Source of the DNA: Hirudo medicinalis
Lineage: Eukaryota; Annelida; Clitellata; Hirudinida; Hirudinidae
Reading direction: 5' to 3'
DNA: 64,000 bases
Assembly (NCBI GenBank): GCA_011800805.1
Contig: MPNW01000008.1
Coordinates: forward strand, 123,406-187,405
Shown: positions 1 to 17,940 of the stretch, piece after piece
Layout: each line of letters starts with the position of its first letter
Numbering within the stretch: the first letter of the stretch is position 1
The notes under the pieces: generated by a model
Told to the model about the DNA's origin: nothing
Seen by the model: the letters and a program-made list of their open reading frames with translations, nothing else
Databases searched by the model: none
Position numbers and translations under genes: made by a program

Positions 1-622
1 TGTTGCAATGGGATATTTTGGATACATTTTTCAATTCGATCAATTCAAATGCAAGATGGCTTACTCCCGTACCATCTCGTGGAATGTTTAATAGACAAAC
101 AGGGCATGTAAAGTGATCAGATTCTTCCTTGTTCCCGATGTTACTTACTTTAGAACTAATTTTGAAACAATTTTCATCTTCCAAGCGTGTGGACCACTCC
201 CCAACTAAAACACACGGCGAAAATTTTCCATTAAAAGCTCTCGATGCAAAGTGAAGGGAAGAATTTCTCGAGTTACATCCCTGAAAATCTCGATCGAAAG
301 GAGTGTTGAGTGACTGAAGTTCGTTTAAAGCATTTCCTGAAACTAACATCGATCCAAAACGTGACTCCTCGTTAACGACATCATTCGCTGAAGCGCCAAT
401 TATTTCAATTCTCGCTTTGGAGACAATCGAAAGGGAGCTTTTTGCAAGCAGTTGAAGTTCTCGATCGCAACTTTCTGCGATATCTTTGTTCCAAAAAGAG
501 TCACAAAGATGGCTCCTCTTTCTGCCGTTGCAATCTAAAAATTCATGTTTCAATTTCTCTTTACTGTTTCTCGACAAAAATGCGTCAAAATATAATTGTA
601 TTTTTGGATTAGGAGGAGTCAT
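1..622 (-). CDS. 5' part of unidentified protein gene (runs off left edge)
   Basis: Reading the minus strand from the ATG at 622 gives an uninterrupted frame of 207 codons to the window edge, unusual in such AT-rich DNA. The protein starts MTPPNPKIQLYFDAF and is rich in Ser, Asn and charged residues. Near the edge it contains HFTCPVCLLNIP followed by SHLAFELIEL. The CxxC plus a later His recalls half of a UBZ4-type or other small zinc finger, but the closing Cys/His is not seen. The ATG is preceded by a likely 5' UTR with a possible acceptor (AATCAG) near 678. It is divergent from HADHB with about 875 bp between the start codons. I do not recognise the family. The open frame is observed; its being a gene is inferred. 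Confidence 0.55.
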   Translation of the reverse strand, partial: MTPPNPKIQLYFDAFLSRNSKEKLKHEFLDCNGRKRSHLCDSFWNKDIAESCDRELQLLAKSSLSIVSKARIEIIGASANDVVNEESRFGSMLVSGNALNELQSLNTPFDRDFQGCNSRNSSLHFASRAFNGKFSPCVLVGEWSTRLEDENCFKISSKVSNIGNKEESDHFTCPVCLLNIPRDGTGVSHLAFELIELKNVSKISHCN

Positions 623-1496
623 TGCAACTAAATATCTTGGGACGTTTCTTTTTGTATGTAGTGATGTAGCACCTGATTGGAATAGAAAGCTTTATTTGTA
701 TTTTCAGCAGCCTTGTTATACTGCAATATCGATAAACATTTATTTGACTTAGAGCTATAATTGTATTAATTCGTTGAATCAATTACTTTAAATAGTGTCA
801 ATATTAAAAGACCATCATAATATTACGATGATTATTGACATCTCAAACCTCACGAAAATTGACGCAATAAATTCTCGAGTCAGGTTCCCTTCCATTTATA
901 GACGTTGGAGGTTCTCTCCTTTCCCTGTGCATCTCTCCCACCTTTTTCCATTCACGTGGATCATGTTTAGTTTTGAAAGGAATTTTCGTCAATTTCTCCA
1001 ACTTAGACCATATATATCACCGCAACCAATCAATTTGGTAACATTAGGGGTGATCATTATCTTCTGATTCCCGTAAAATGGGTTTGATAATCTTTACGAT
1101 TTCATTACACGCTAATAATGAGTCAATTAGGATTAGATCAATTAGATTCCTGACTTTAGTGACTTTGATCATTATCCACCAAGTTCTTTCATCAACGTGC
1201 CTCTAAAGTTATTTATAATATCTTTTTTAAATCAGTTTGTACTTGATTTACTTGTCGTTATGCTTATATTTTATTTAAGTTAGTGATTGTAAATTGTCGC
1301 TTTTGATCCTTCACTTTTTTCGAATAAATTATTTAATCATAACGGTTTATTAATATTTAGTTTATTAACTTTATAATGATGAAGTTTAGTTTTTCGAATG
1401 AATTTTTACAGCTGTTCTCAATACTCACTTGGTAAATAGATTTCGTTTGGTTCAGTATCTGGGATTGTTTTGTAGGTTTCTGCCGCCGGCCTCAAA
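623..1496. other. Intergenic spacer between divergent genes
   Basis: AT-rich DNA between the start codon of the left-edge minus gene and the HADHB start. It must hold both promoters. No conserved element, repeat or RNA gene is recognised; short open frames here have no protein-like composition. Confidence 0.5.
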
Positions 1497-4400
1497 ATGT
1501 CTCTAATATTTAGCTGCAATAGAAACTTACTACCTATTTTAAGAACAGCAAGTAAATTAGGTTAATTTAATTCATTCTATACATATGTTCTTTCAAATTC
1601 CACCACATTTATTTGCATAGTTGCTTCTATGATATTTGATTGAAAAATAGGAGATTGTGTCGCGCTTTATTCTTTTTTTAAGCAACTAACAAAGCTTAAA
1701 AATGAGTCATGTATTATAACTACTTCATCTTGGTGGTTATTGCTAAATTGGATTACAATTAACTGTACTATAATCAAACCTAAATTTTGTTTCCAGATTT
1801 TCATTCAACCCTAAGATCCTTTTTTAATGTCAGAAAAGTCTTTGCCTCCACATCTACACGCAGGGTAAACATGAGGATTGCAATGGTCATTAATTTTAAT
1901 CCAACTGAATTGATATTGAAGGGAATGAAATGTTAAAAATTCAAGACTTTGCATTGATGATATTATAAAAAAATTGCCATCAAAATAATTGTCTATGTAA
2001 TAAAATTAATGATTGTTCATATTTATTATTTTGAATCATTTATTATTATTATTATTATTATTATTTGTGACCAAGACTAACAATAATCTTAAATCAACTA
2101 ATAATAATAGTTAATTTATATGGTGCCATAAATATGTGGGATATTGAATAATCCTAGCAAAATACTAACTTAGCTTGTCACGAATCACTATTGAACTATT
2201 GAACTATTTAACAAATTCATCAACAGATGTGAAAAGGAGAGGTTTGGGAAAGCCAGGAATGAAGAACATTGTCCTTGTTGATGGAGTGAGGACACCGTTT
2301 CTGCAATCTGGCAGTGATTACAAAGATGTTATGGCTCATGACCTGGCCAGGACTGCTCTTTTGTCAGTCATTATAATCAATAGCTCACAATTGACATAAG
2401 TTACCATTAATTGTCAAGGATAACAGGCAAATTTGTTGTCATTACATTGTCATATATTTCTCTTTTAGGGGTCTCTTAAGAAGGACCAGTGTGCCTACAG
2501 GTGATCCTCATTTGATTAATTAATTACATTTGTTTATTGTAATTTATTAGTGAAAATATAATATTGTGATGATATAATTTATGTAGTATATAAAGTAGAA
2601 AAATCTTTTACTGCCAGATTCAATTGGTCACATAGTTATGGGTACTGTTATTCAAGAGGTGAGGACCAGCAACATTGCCAGGGAAGTGAGTAAACAAAGT
2701 TATGTTAAAAGCTAGATTTGTAGTTATATTATTGGAGATCATCATTTGGAAATGTTGCATTTCTCCCTTCCTCCCTTGAAGACTTTGAAATCAGCTTTCA
2801 TCAAAAACCATGGCACCAATTCTAGATACTAATTTACTGCTATAACTTGCTCACATTTTCAGGCAGCTTTAGGGGCTGGCTTTCCACTTGATATTCCTGC
2901 CCACACAGTTGCCCAGGCCTGTATCTCTTCCAATCAGGCAATTACCAGTGGTAGGACCATTTTAACCCATGTGATAATTTAGTTTATTGGAAATTATACA
3001 TTTTAATATTTCTGAAGCTATAGTATATGTAGCTTCAATTTTTAGTTTTCCCATTCAAATAACATTAAAAGTGTTTGACTTGGGATAAATCGTATCTTTA
3101 TCATTGCTGTAGCTATAGGTATGGTTGCTTCTGGTTACTGTGATGGAGCTATAGCAGGCGGAGTTGAGTTGATGTCCGACGTCCCGATAAGGTTCTCTCG
3201 CAAGATGCGCAAAGCCATGCTTTCTCTGAACAAGGCCAAATCACTAAGAACTAAGTTTCCTCTGTTTTTACAATTACTCAATCCGCTCAATTGGGGTCCT
3301 GAGGTCGGCAATATACAATTTTCTCATAATTCAATGTGCAATGTTAACACTACTTTCTTTATTTGTCCGATGCTACGTTTTGCTTTAGCTACCAGCTGTT
3401 GCCGAGTTTACGACCAACGAGACCATGGGTCACAGTGCCGACAGATTGTGCGCTGCATTCCAAGTATCAAGAAGAGAACAGGTTGGAAATCATCAAATCA
3501 CGTACCTCCATTTGTATTGCTTCAACTTAGTCACTGTTATACATGTTGGCTTTTAAATTCAGGATGAATATGCTCTAAGATCCCACACTCTGGCTAAGAA
3601 TGCCACAGACAAGAAGCTCTTAGCTGATCTTTTGACTTACAAAGTGCCTAACCGACCGGTCCCTGTATCTGTTGATAATGGCATTCGACCTTCCTCCCTT
3701 GAAAAAATGTCTTCTCTCAAACCAGCTTTCATCAAAAACTATGGCACCATAACAGCAGCCAATGCTTCATTTTTGGTAGTTAACAATGTTAATTATTAGA
3801 AATTTTTGTTTTAAAACTGTTTAGTCAGTTATTGTTTTTAGAGAGGATTTTATACCTATATAATTTTGATTTACCTACATAATTTGATTTCATTCTACTT
3901 AGATAATAATATTAACAAAATTGTTAAGTGATGTGAATTCAATGTGATAATGATAATAATAATATTGATAAAATATAATACCACAAAAAAACGTTCAAAA
4001 ATCATAATGGTTCCACAGCATTAGTTGCTTATCCAAATTGAAATTACTATCACATTTCCAACCTTGAAGACAGATGGAGCATCTGCATGCCTCATAATGT
4101 CTGAAGAGAGGGCTCTTCAGCTAGGGATGAGGCCTAAAGCTTATCTTCGAGATTTCATCTATGTGTCCCAGGATCCCAAAGATCAATTGCTGCTCGGGTG
4201 AGAGTTCTCAGATGAACCTTGAAACATATGGAACTTTTAACCAATTCAATTACTTCTTACCAGCATTCAACTATTATTATGGTACATTTATGAAGTGCAA
4301 CATGCACAGTGCATGCCATATGCATTTTGATTTACCGCTTATCTAGTGCTTTTGTGGCGACACAAGCTGGATTGCTCGGCATGACTTTGTATCTTTATAT

Positions 4401-5261
4401 AGCCTGCACGAACTCAGCCCTTCGAGATCTAATCCCCAAAGAAGTTTTTTTCCTACAGAAGTTTCCTAGTTACTTCCAATTAACTCTGTGTTGTTGAAAG
4501 ATTGGCTCATAGTTTATTTGTGGGTTTATTTTCGTTTGACAGTCCGGCATATGGAATTCCAAAGCTGTTGAAGAAGGTTGGACTGCAACTGAATGACATA
4601 GATGTTTTTGAGCTACATGAAGCTTTTGCAGTAAGTTATTACTATTCATGTAACAACTTCTTTGAATGGACCATTATGCTGCAAAATGATTCCTTATTTA
4701 TCTAAAGGGTCAGGTCCTGGCCAATCTGAAGGCACTTGATTCTGATTTTTTTGCTAAAAACTACATGAATCTACCACAGAAGGTGAGGCTGATTCATTTT
4801 GTTAACATCACTTCCTTTCTTGATGTCGTTGAATTGCGGCTTTGGCGAAACTGATATCTAAAACCACTGTACGGAGCTCAGGCTTTAGCCTAACAGACTA
4901 TTGTGACTTTTATCTAACTCATTACTCAATGGGCCTACAGTTTGGAGCTCCACCAATGGAAAAGATCAACGCATGGGGTGGCTCACTCTCTATCGGCCAT
5001 CCCTTTGGTGCTACAGGTGTAAGACTTGTCACCACAGCAGCAAACAGACTTATAAAAGAGGACAAGCAATTTGGTCTTGTAGCAGCCTGTGCCGCTGGAG
5101 GACTGGTTGGCCAATTAACTTTCACATTTTCATTTGCTAACAACTTATTGTTTGCCACAATACTTATTTACTTTTTCTATCTTAAGATACAGCATTTCAT
5201 GAAGCTCAAATTCTTTTTCCAGGGTCATGCAATGATTGTTGAGAGGTATCCTTTGGCATGA
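1497..5261 (+). CDS. HADHB: Trifunctional enzyme subunit beta (3-ketoacyl-CoA thiolase), mitochondrial
   Basis: Last step of mitochondrial long-chain fatty acid beta-oxidation: thiolysis of 3-ketoacyl-CoA, in complex with HADHA on the inner membrane. Exons: 1497-1560, 2227-2362, 2469-2500, 2618-2685, 2863-2950, 3119-3303, 3389-3481, 3563-3775, 4070-4197, 4543-4630, 4708-4782, 4941-5105, 5223-5261; these sum to 458 codons (457 aa; human is about 474). The N-terminus [16 protein letters not shown] is a plausible import presequence. Thiolase landmarks are all present: VDGVRTPF, acylated Cys in [32 protein letters not shown] and the second catalytic Cys in CAAGGLGHAM. Exon 1 joins directly to 2227 in phase 1; a possible extra exon at 1797-1864 would break the frame. 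The gene is convergent with DDX41 (350 bp between stops). Confidence 0.95.
2041..2066. repeat. (ATT)n microsatellite in HADHB intron 1
   Basis: Perfect ATT repeats of about eight units. Confidence 0.9.
2766..2825 (+). repeat. Diverged duplicate of part of HADHB exon 8, inside intron 4
   Basis: About 60 bp in the intron before exon 5 (2686-2862) resembles codons of the exon 3563-3775. CCTTCCTCCCTTGAA and CAGCTTTCATCAAAAAC, then ATGGCACCA, occur in the same order as at about 3690-3750. The copy lacks an internal stretch and has no matching splice sites, so it looks like a dead partial exon duplication. Confidence 0.7.
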
Positions 5262-5610
5262 AGTTGCAAGATCAGACATTCCATTGACTTAATGGTAATA
5301 CATTCGTGATCATCCTTCGGTTCATTTTATTTTGTAGCAATTCAGAAAAATGAAGAAATTCAGTTTATGTTGCATCTTTTTGGAGAATATTTAATAATCC
5401 TAAATTGCCATCAATAGTTTTGTTTACTTAATTTTATTTTCTGAAGTCAATTTGCCAAATTAAGCAGCATTTGACATCTTCAAAGATTCTTGTATGGTCT
5501 TAAGCTTGTCATTGTAAATGATTTGGTTTATCAACAAGACCAATCATCCCCTGTCAATCAACCAAGCCTGTTCATTGACGCAGTCTTTATCGTTCTTTGA
5601 TGAGTCTGCA
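5262..5610. other. Convergent 3' flanks of HADHB and DDX41
   Basis: AT-rich DNA of about 350 bp holding both 3' UTRs. The minus strand carries AATAAA-type poly(A) signals (tttatt on plus near 5323 and 5433) that could serve DDX41. No gene is seen. Confidence 0.5.
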
Positions 5611-11176
<5,566 letters not shown>

Positions 11177-11689
11177 AACTTTAGACGAATGGATCTCTAC
11201 GCAGAGATGCCCGAAGTTAACAGTATAATTCAAAGTTTAAAAGTGAAACGAATTCAAATAGTTACACCAATTAAACCAATAACTAATAAATATTAATTTT
11301 TTAAAGTATTCATAATTTATTAAATAAATTATAAAGTATTTTAACATTTTAAAATGTTGTGAAATAGATAATTACTCCAGCTGACATTTAGTTATAAAGC
11401 TTGTAAACGACGAAGTAGGGTCTACGCGAATTGTTTACATGCCTCAAATTTTATTTACGTATTCATTTTGAAGATTGGTGTGACATTTGTGGCAGTTCCC
11501 GGCAGTCAGATGGTGGGTCATTTTATTTTTGAACGTATAAAGCGGAATTTATCAACGCATTAAGTTGAGCAGTAAGAGCCTAAGTACATCTGAAAAAGAG
11601 GGATTTGGGGATAATTAAAATAGAAGCAACAAGTCGTTCAGACAATGTACAGAGGCAGGAAAGAAGGCGAATAAAGTGTAGTGAATGAT

Positions 11690-12150
11690 TAAAAGGATCA
11701 TAATAGAGAGAAGGATGTCATCTTGAGACTGTTTAAATCACTGGTGAGTCTCCATCTACAATATTGTGTCTGTATCTATCTGTGTTTTAAAAAAAGGTAT
11801 TGAAATGTTAGAGAAAGTGCGTAAAACAGCAATGAAAATGATAAGCGAATTTAGGGATGCAAGCTATGAGGAGAGTTTCAGAAGAAAAAAAATAACCATG
11901 CTAAAAAAAATGCACCAGAGGAGACATCATAGAAACAGACAAAGTTACTGATAAAGTGGACATGGATCCAGGCTGGAGGCTGTCAGATGTAAGAACAAGG
12001 GAACACCACAATAAAGAAACCAACAGGAAATTTTGGAAGTAAGTTCTTTAGTGCTAGAGTGGTTGAAAGCTGGGATAAGCTCAAGGCACAAGCATTGAAA
12101 ACCAGAAGTGTGGAGGAATTCAAGGCTTGTCTAGAGTCTGAAGACTAGTG
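11690..12150 (+). mobile_element. Non-LTR retrotransposon (LINE) 3' fragment, degraded
   Basis: Translated pieces in shifting frames match the end of a CR1/L2-like reverse transcriptase ORF: KDVILRLFKSLVSLHLQYC, then IEMLEKVRKTAMKMI, YEESFRRKKITML, and the terminal block FFSARVVESWDKLKAQ...SVEEFK ending at a stop near 12148. Frameshifts and stops show it is dead. It lies between DDX41 and GCC2, within about 250 bp of the GCC2 start. Confidence 0.75.
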
Positions 12151-12397
12151 TAGAAGATAATGTGATGTGGATTCTTCTATACAATGTTTAAGGACCACTA
12201 TAATTAATTAAGTTAACACACTTAAATTTGCTGACAGAGATCCAAACCAAAATAAATTTCTAATAGTGTAATTGTGATGAGATGTAGGCTTTAGATAGGT
12301 TTAAATCAGATCAATGTGCTGCTGCCAGCAACAGGGCTAGTTTGTTAAAATTGTTTTTGAACTTATACATGTTTAGTCAAAGAAGCCCGAGCACAAT

Positions 12398-15300
12398 ATG
12401 TCTATGTCTAACGTTGAGGATGCAAAAAGCACATCAAAGGTTGGCTGGTTTTCAGAGACTTCATATTTGTAATTTATTGTGCATGAATAGATGATAAATT
12501 GCCATACTCATGACCTTAAAATCAATAGTTAGAATCTCTTACAAGAGAGGAATTGACCAAGTTCATCAAGAAGCAAATGCTTGCAAACCAACGGTTCAAG
12601 GCAAAATGTGAAGGTGAATTGATCAATTGAGTTTATTTTTTAAAATTAACTTCAAAATGTCTTTTGGATAATGCTCCTAGTATTTACAACAATATCATTA
12701 ACCCAATATGAAGCTGTTTTAGAATTAGACCATGACAATATTTTCAGAACTTACTAAAGAGAATGAATCACTAAAGATAAAGATTGATGACAATACCAAA
12801 GTTAGTAAGTTCTGAAAAATATTTTTTTGTAATGTGACTAAATGAATTCCTTTGAATGGATTTCGTGATTGAATGTTTGAAATGTATTGTGATTTAAGTG
12901 CTTGAAGTGCATGATTGACGATTTCTAATTAGCAATATTATTATTCAATATTATTATTGTGGCAATGACTAAGTTGCAGATATGTTCACAACTTGATATC
13001 ATTTCTACTGCAGTGTATGAATTCAGGGGACATGATTTCGGGAGCCACCCACCAATCACTTGTAGAAGAGATAAACACTGTTGTTCAAAAGAATAAAGTA
13101 AGAATATTACAATGTAATTTTAACCCCCCCAATCTCTTGATCATTTATAGGTCATCCCTGAGCATTAGATTCGGGAATGTTAAACAATTTATACAATGCA
13201 ATTTCTTGTAAAAAAAAAACTTTTTAGTGAGCCTGGTTGTGAACATGGACCAGTTCAAATGTTTCTTTATTGTTCAATGCAGGAATGAAACAATGTGAGC
13301 CAGAACTATGTTTCTAGTCCTAACACAATATTGAATGTTTTTTAACAGATTCTTGAAAATCAGCTATCCATAATGGCTTCTGCTAGAGACAATCTAATGG
13401 AAGAGATGAATATTCTCAGGAATGCTGGTGCCAAACATCTAGTAGACTTAGAAGATGAGAAGAGTTCTAAATCACAGCTTGAAGAAAAATTGTTGGAGTG
13501 GGAAAAGATGATGAAGATGCTAGAGAAGGAAAGGAATGATGCTAAGCACCACCTGGATAATGTCCATAGGTCTTACCAGATAAATGCTGAAATTGTGGAG
13601 GACATAATAAGGAATGTTGAATCTGTGACTTCTGATCTTGATACAGTTTCAGAGATCAGCTTCTCCAATCATAGAAAGTATACCTGGCATAATCACACTG
13701 TTGTTGGAGAGGAGCAAGTTGATGTCCATTCAGAATGTATCCAGATGGAGCAAAATCTTATAAAGAGGTTGGACTATCTTAGCTCCATAACTGCTAGTCT
13801 TGTGTTTGAGAGAGATGAAATTAAAGAGAAAATCCAGCATATCATATCTAAAATTGTGAGACCTGAACCTCTTAGGACACACAGAAGTGAGATTGAAGAC
13901 AAACTTCTTATGTTTGAATCCAGTGCCTCCTTACTTGAAACTCTGAGCAAAATTGAAGCTTCTATGGAGGAATTGAAAAATCACTCACTTGAAGCAAATA
14001 GGCTTAATTCTGTAAATGAAAACTTGGGTGAATTCGACAACATTATTCGTTCTAATCACGGCAACGAGTCAGACGCCGATGCATGCCTGCCTTACACGGA
14101 ACATGTCCAGGAGGAAATTAAACAAAAAATTAATCCAAGCTTCAAATGTCTCACAGTTATTTGTGAAACACTATCTGATTCAGAAATTATGGAAGGAAAT
14201 GAGTCTCAAACAACAGAATTGGAATCTTCAGAAGCATCACTAAAATCTACTAGATTGGAACTGGAGTACTTAAAACATGAATTAGAAGTTGCAAAATTAG
14301 AATTAAGTTCAACCACAACAAAATTGGAGGCTGCAAAGAGTGAATTTAACTCAAAAGAAGCTGGTTTAAACTCAATCAATGATGAGATGAAATCTTTAAA
14401 AATAGAACTTGAGTCCATTCAGCTTAGAATAATTGATTTAAAGAATAACGAGGATGTGACAAAATCTGACAAAGAAGGATCAAAAGATATCGAAGCTGAA
14501 ATGAAATTGGCTTCAACTATGTCAAATACAGAATTAGGATTGCCTCAGGCTAATAAAACTGCATCAACAGAAAAGCAAGACAAAGTGACAAAATCTAGGT
14601 TTGATTCAGAGTTTAGTTGTCAAGCAATTAAAATGGAGCATGACAACTTGCAGATGATCATGAAAGAGGAATCTAAAGAGATGCTGAAACAGATGGAATT
14701 GAAGGAACAACATCTGAGTGACATAGGAGGAGACATTGAAATATCAAAGATTCAAAATGATGATGAAATTTCTAATCTAAATCTTCAACTAAGGGAGAAA
14801 GAGAAAAGAGAGATGAAGATGAAACAGTTAATTCTTAAAAATAGAAAAGAGATTGCTGACCTCAGAAGTGAGGTTGGTGGCCTTCGCTAGCTACGTAAAT
14901 TCTTGAATACCATTAGTTTCCACTTTCAAGATATGCATGATGAACTTTTTCAAAATGTTATTACTGTTTTTTTTTTAGCTTGAAGCGGCCTTTAGGGAAC
15001 TGAATCTGCTTAGATTGGAAACACTTAATAAAAAAGCTAGTGATCAGAAATTGTCATTCCTTTACCAGGTTAGATTGTCAGGTGTACTTTGGATTTGGGA
15101 ATAGACTTGCCAGTCATTTTATATTATATTTTTGTCAACCACAAATAACTGTACATAACATGGGCATCAATCACTCATTCGTGGGATTCATGTTCAAAAG
15201 TCTCTTTAGATCTTAGGAATGTATCAGTTTTATTAATATGTTAAGCATTTTATGCAGGCTTTAACTAGATTCAAAATTTATGTTCATAATTAGAGGTATT

Positions 15301-17411
15301 AAGGAATTTGACATAAAATTTCTGTTATAAAAACTGATATTGACCAACCATTACCTTAGAATTTGCAGGCAGAATATGAGAAGATAGAATCAAGATTTGA
15401 TGTTGAGAAGTCGGCAAATTGCGATCATCAGAAGTTGATTGGTCAGCTGAGCTCTGAACTTTGTCAAGCAAAGATAAAATCTTCAGAGGATACAGAAGAA
15501 ATTAACAAACTCAGGGGAGAATTGCAGAGAAGGGAAAGAATGGAACAAATCCTAGAGGAAGCAAAGATGCAAACTGAGAAAGAGATCCAGGCAGGAAAGA
15601 TACAGCAGGATGTCATCTGTAGGGAGAAAATTTTGTTGGAATCCAGAGTGATGCATTTGGAAGGCCAATTGAAACAAGCTCATGAGGAGCACCACTTGCA
15701 GTTGATGAAATTAGAGCAAGAAATCAAAATGAAAACAGATGAGCTGGATAGTGTCAGGAAGGATGCCCAACATTCCCAGTTGATGAACCTTGAGATAGCT
15801 GACTATGAAAGGAGTGTGAAGTCATTGAATTTAGCTTTAGAGGAAAAAGAAGTCAAGCTAAAGTTATCCCAAGAAGAATTACAACATGCAAAACAACAGA
15901 AACATGCCACTGAGAAACTACTGGAGGCATCTGAGAATCAATTCAGGCAATCAGAAGAGCAATGTTCAAAGTTGAAACAAATGCTTCTCAAGTCTAAGAA
16001 AGATCTTACAGATGTCAGAAAGCAGGAAAGTGATAGGGCTAACAGTGAATCACAACTTAGAACACAAAATGAGATGCTTGTGCAACTCACAGAGGAGCAA
16101 AAGCTAAAAATAGCTGAACTAAATTCAGAAAGTCGTCAGCTTTTTGAGAGGCTTGCCGTGACCTTGGAAAGTCACCAAAGGAGTACCTCATTGATGGAAG
16201 CAAAACTGTACAATCAACAAAGAGAGATGGATTTAAACAAACTGGCATTAGAAAATTTGCAGATTGATTATGACAGCTACAAGGCAAGGGTTCACAGTGT
16301 TCTTAAGGTTAAGAAGAGCAATGATTTTGACAAATCAGCTTTTGAAGATGAAAGAAAGGAAAAAGAAGTCTTAGAGAAGACTAACAAACAATTGAAAGCA
16401 GAAATTTTAGATTTAAGTGGTCAGCTTTCTTGTGCAATGGCAGAAAATGAGCAACTGAGGGATGAACACGATAAGATGATGAAGAAGCTTGCTTTAATGA
16501 AGGATGACTACGATGCTGCAGAAGCTGCATGGAAGGAAAAGCTTGAAAAACATACTTTGAATCATTCTGATGAGTTGGCAAGACAATCAGACACCATTCA
16601 AGAGCTAATGAAGCAGAATGAGATTGTTGCTCAAACCTTCAAAGAACAGCATGCTCGTGTCGTTGAATCATTGAGAAACCAACTTGACAGGGCACAATCT
16701 GAAGTTGACAATTGTCGCACAAGGTTACAGAATTTGAACCCTTCTCCAGCATCTATTTCAAAATCACAGTCACCCAGCAGCACTATAAATACAACTCTCA
16801 TCCCATTGGATGGAACACCAGAAGAAAGGCAGGCTGCTGAGGGCTCAGAATACAGTGATGATGTTCATCATTCCGTGAAAATGATAGGTTGTTCGCCTGG
16901 TCCTCTTCAGAGTTCTGTATATAAATCCACCTTTATTCCACTTGAAGTACTCCTTTCTGGCCATTCTAACGTCCCCTCAGAATCAGATGAACATTTTTCT
17001 AAAGATGAGAAGGAAGATAAGTCTTTGAGTTCATCACTGCAAGCTTCTCAGAGACAGGGTGTTCATCTAAGGCAGCTACTTAATGAGAGTGAGGCCACAG
17101 TTTTACGCCTTACAGAGCAGGCGAGCATTCTCAAGGCTGAGATACGAAGATTGGAGAGAAATCAAGAGAGACAGTCATCTGTGTCTAACATGGAATATCT
17201 CAAGAACATAGTATACAAATTCATGACATTGAAGAATGCTGAAGAGAGGCTTCAACTTGTACCTGTTATGCAAACAATGCTCAAATTTTCACCTGAGGAA
17301 AAAGAAAGAATATGCTCTATAGCTAATGGTGATGAATCCAATAGGATAGAACCACCGGGCTGGGGATCATACATGAAATGGTTTGATGTAATGACACCAC
17401 CAAAACTATGA
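12398..17411 (+). CDS. GCC2: GRIP and coiled-coil domain protein 2 (golgin GCC185)
   Basis: Long coiled-coil tether of the trans-Golgi network, recruited by Arl/Rab GTPases through a C-terminal GRIP domain. Exons: 12398-12439, 12529-12613, 12748-12800, 13014-13097, 13349-14872, 14979-15068, 15369-17411; sum 1307 codons (1306 aa; human about 1684). The N-terminal block KLESLTREELTKFIKKQM matches the conserved GCC2 start. Heptad-rich sequence fills the middle, and SQLMNLEIADYE is a GCC2 signature. A Ser/Pro-rich break (about residues 1085-1165) precedes SEIRRLERNQER and the GRIP domain, about residues 1235-1290 (MEYLKNIVYKF, TMLKFSPEE, GWGSYMKWF). The two long exons are typical. It is convergent with the CIAO2A-like gene (530 bp between stops). 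Poly(A) signals (aataaa) lie near 17704 and 17814. Confidence 0.93.
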
Positions 17412-17940
17412 ATAATGGTCAACACTAACTTCAGCCTTGGGAACTACTTTGTGAGCATTTGCCTCTTCTACTACATACCAATACTTGCAATTTTTTTCCA
17501 TTCTGGGATTATAATTCTTAATGAAATGAGACTTATGCTTTTTGTTACATTAGTAATTGGAAAAATTAGCTAATCTGGTTTGCCTTAAGACCTCTTAATT
17601 CTCTGCACAAGAGCTCATTTTGTCCATCACTCACTTGAAGCATTCCATGTTGAGGACATTAAATTGTTTGTTTTTTTTTTTTCTTATAAATTGTGGATTT
17701 GTGAATAAAGACCAGTGGTCAATTTGGTTTTAGCATGAAAAGCCTGGACAAAGATGTCATTGCACAAACATGTGGCTATTAGTGTAAATCAGTGCAAATG
17801 TCTGTAACCATAAAAATAAAACAGGCAACATTCCAAACTCTTTCCATAAGACATAATAATAATTCTAATCCTTTACAAATTCTCAAAATAGGAGTCTAAA
17901 ACAGTCATTGACATGCTATTGCTGCATGCAAAATAAGGTG
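17412..17940. other. Convergent 3' flanks of GCC2 and the CIAO2A-like gene
   Basis: 3' UTR-like DNA with a T-rich run near 17670 and two aataaa hexamers on plus. No additional gene is recognised. Confidence 0.5.
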
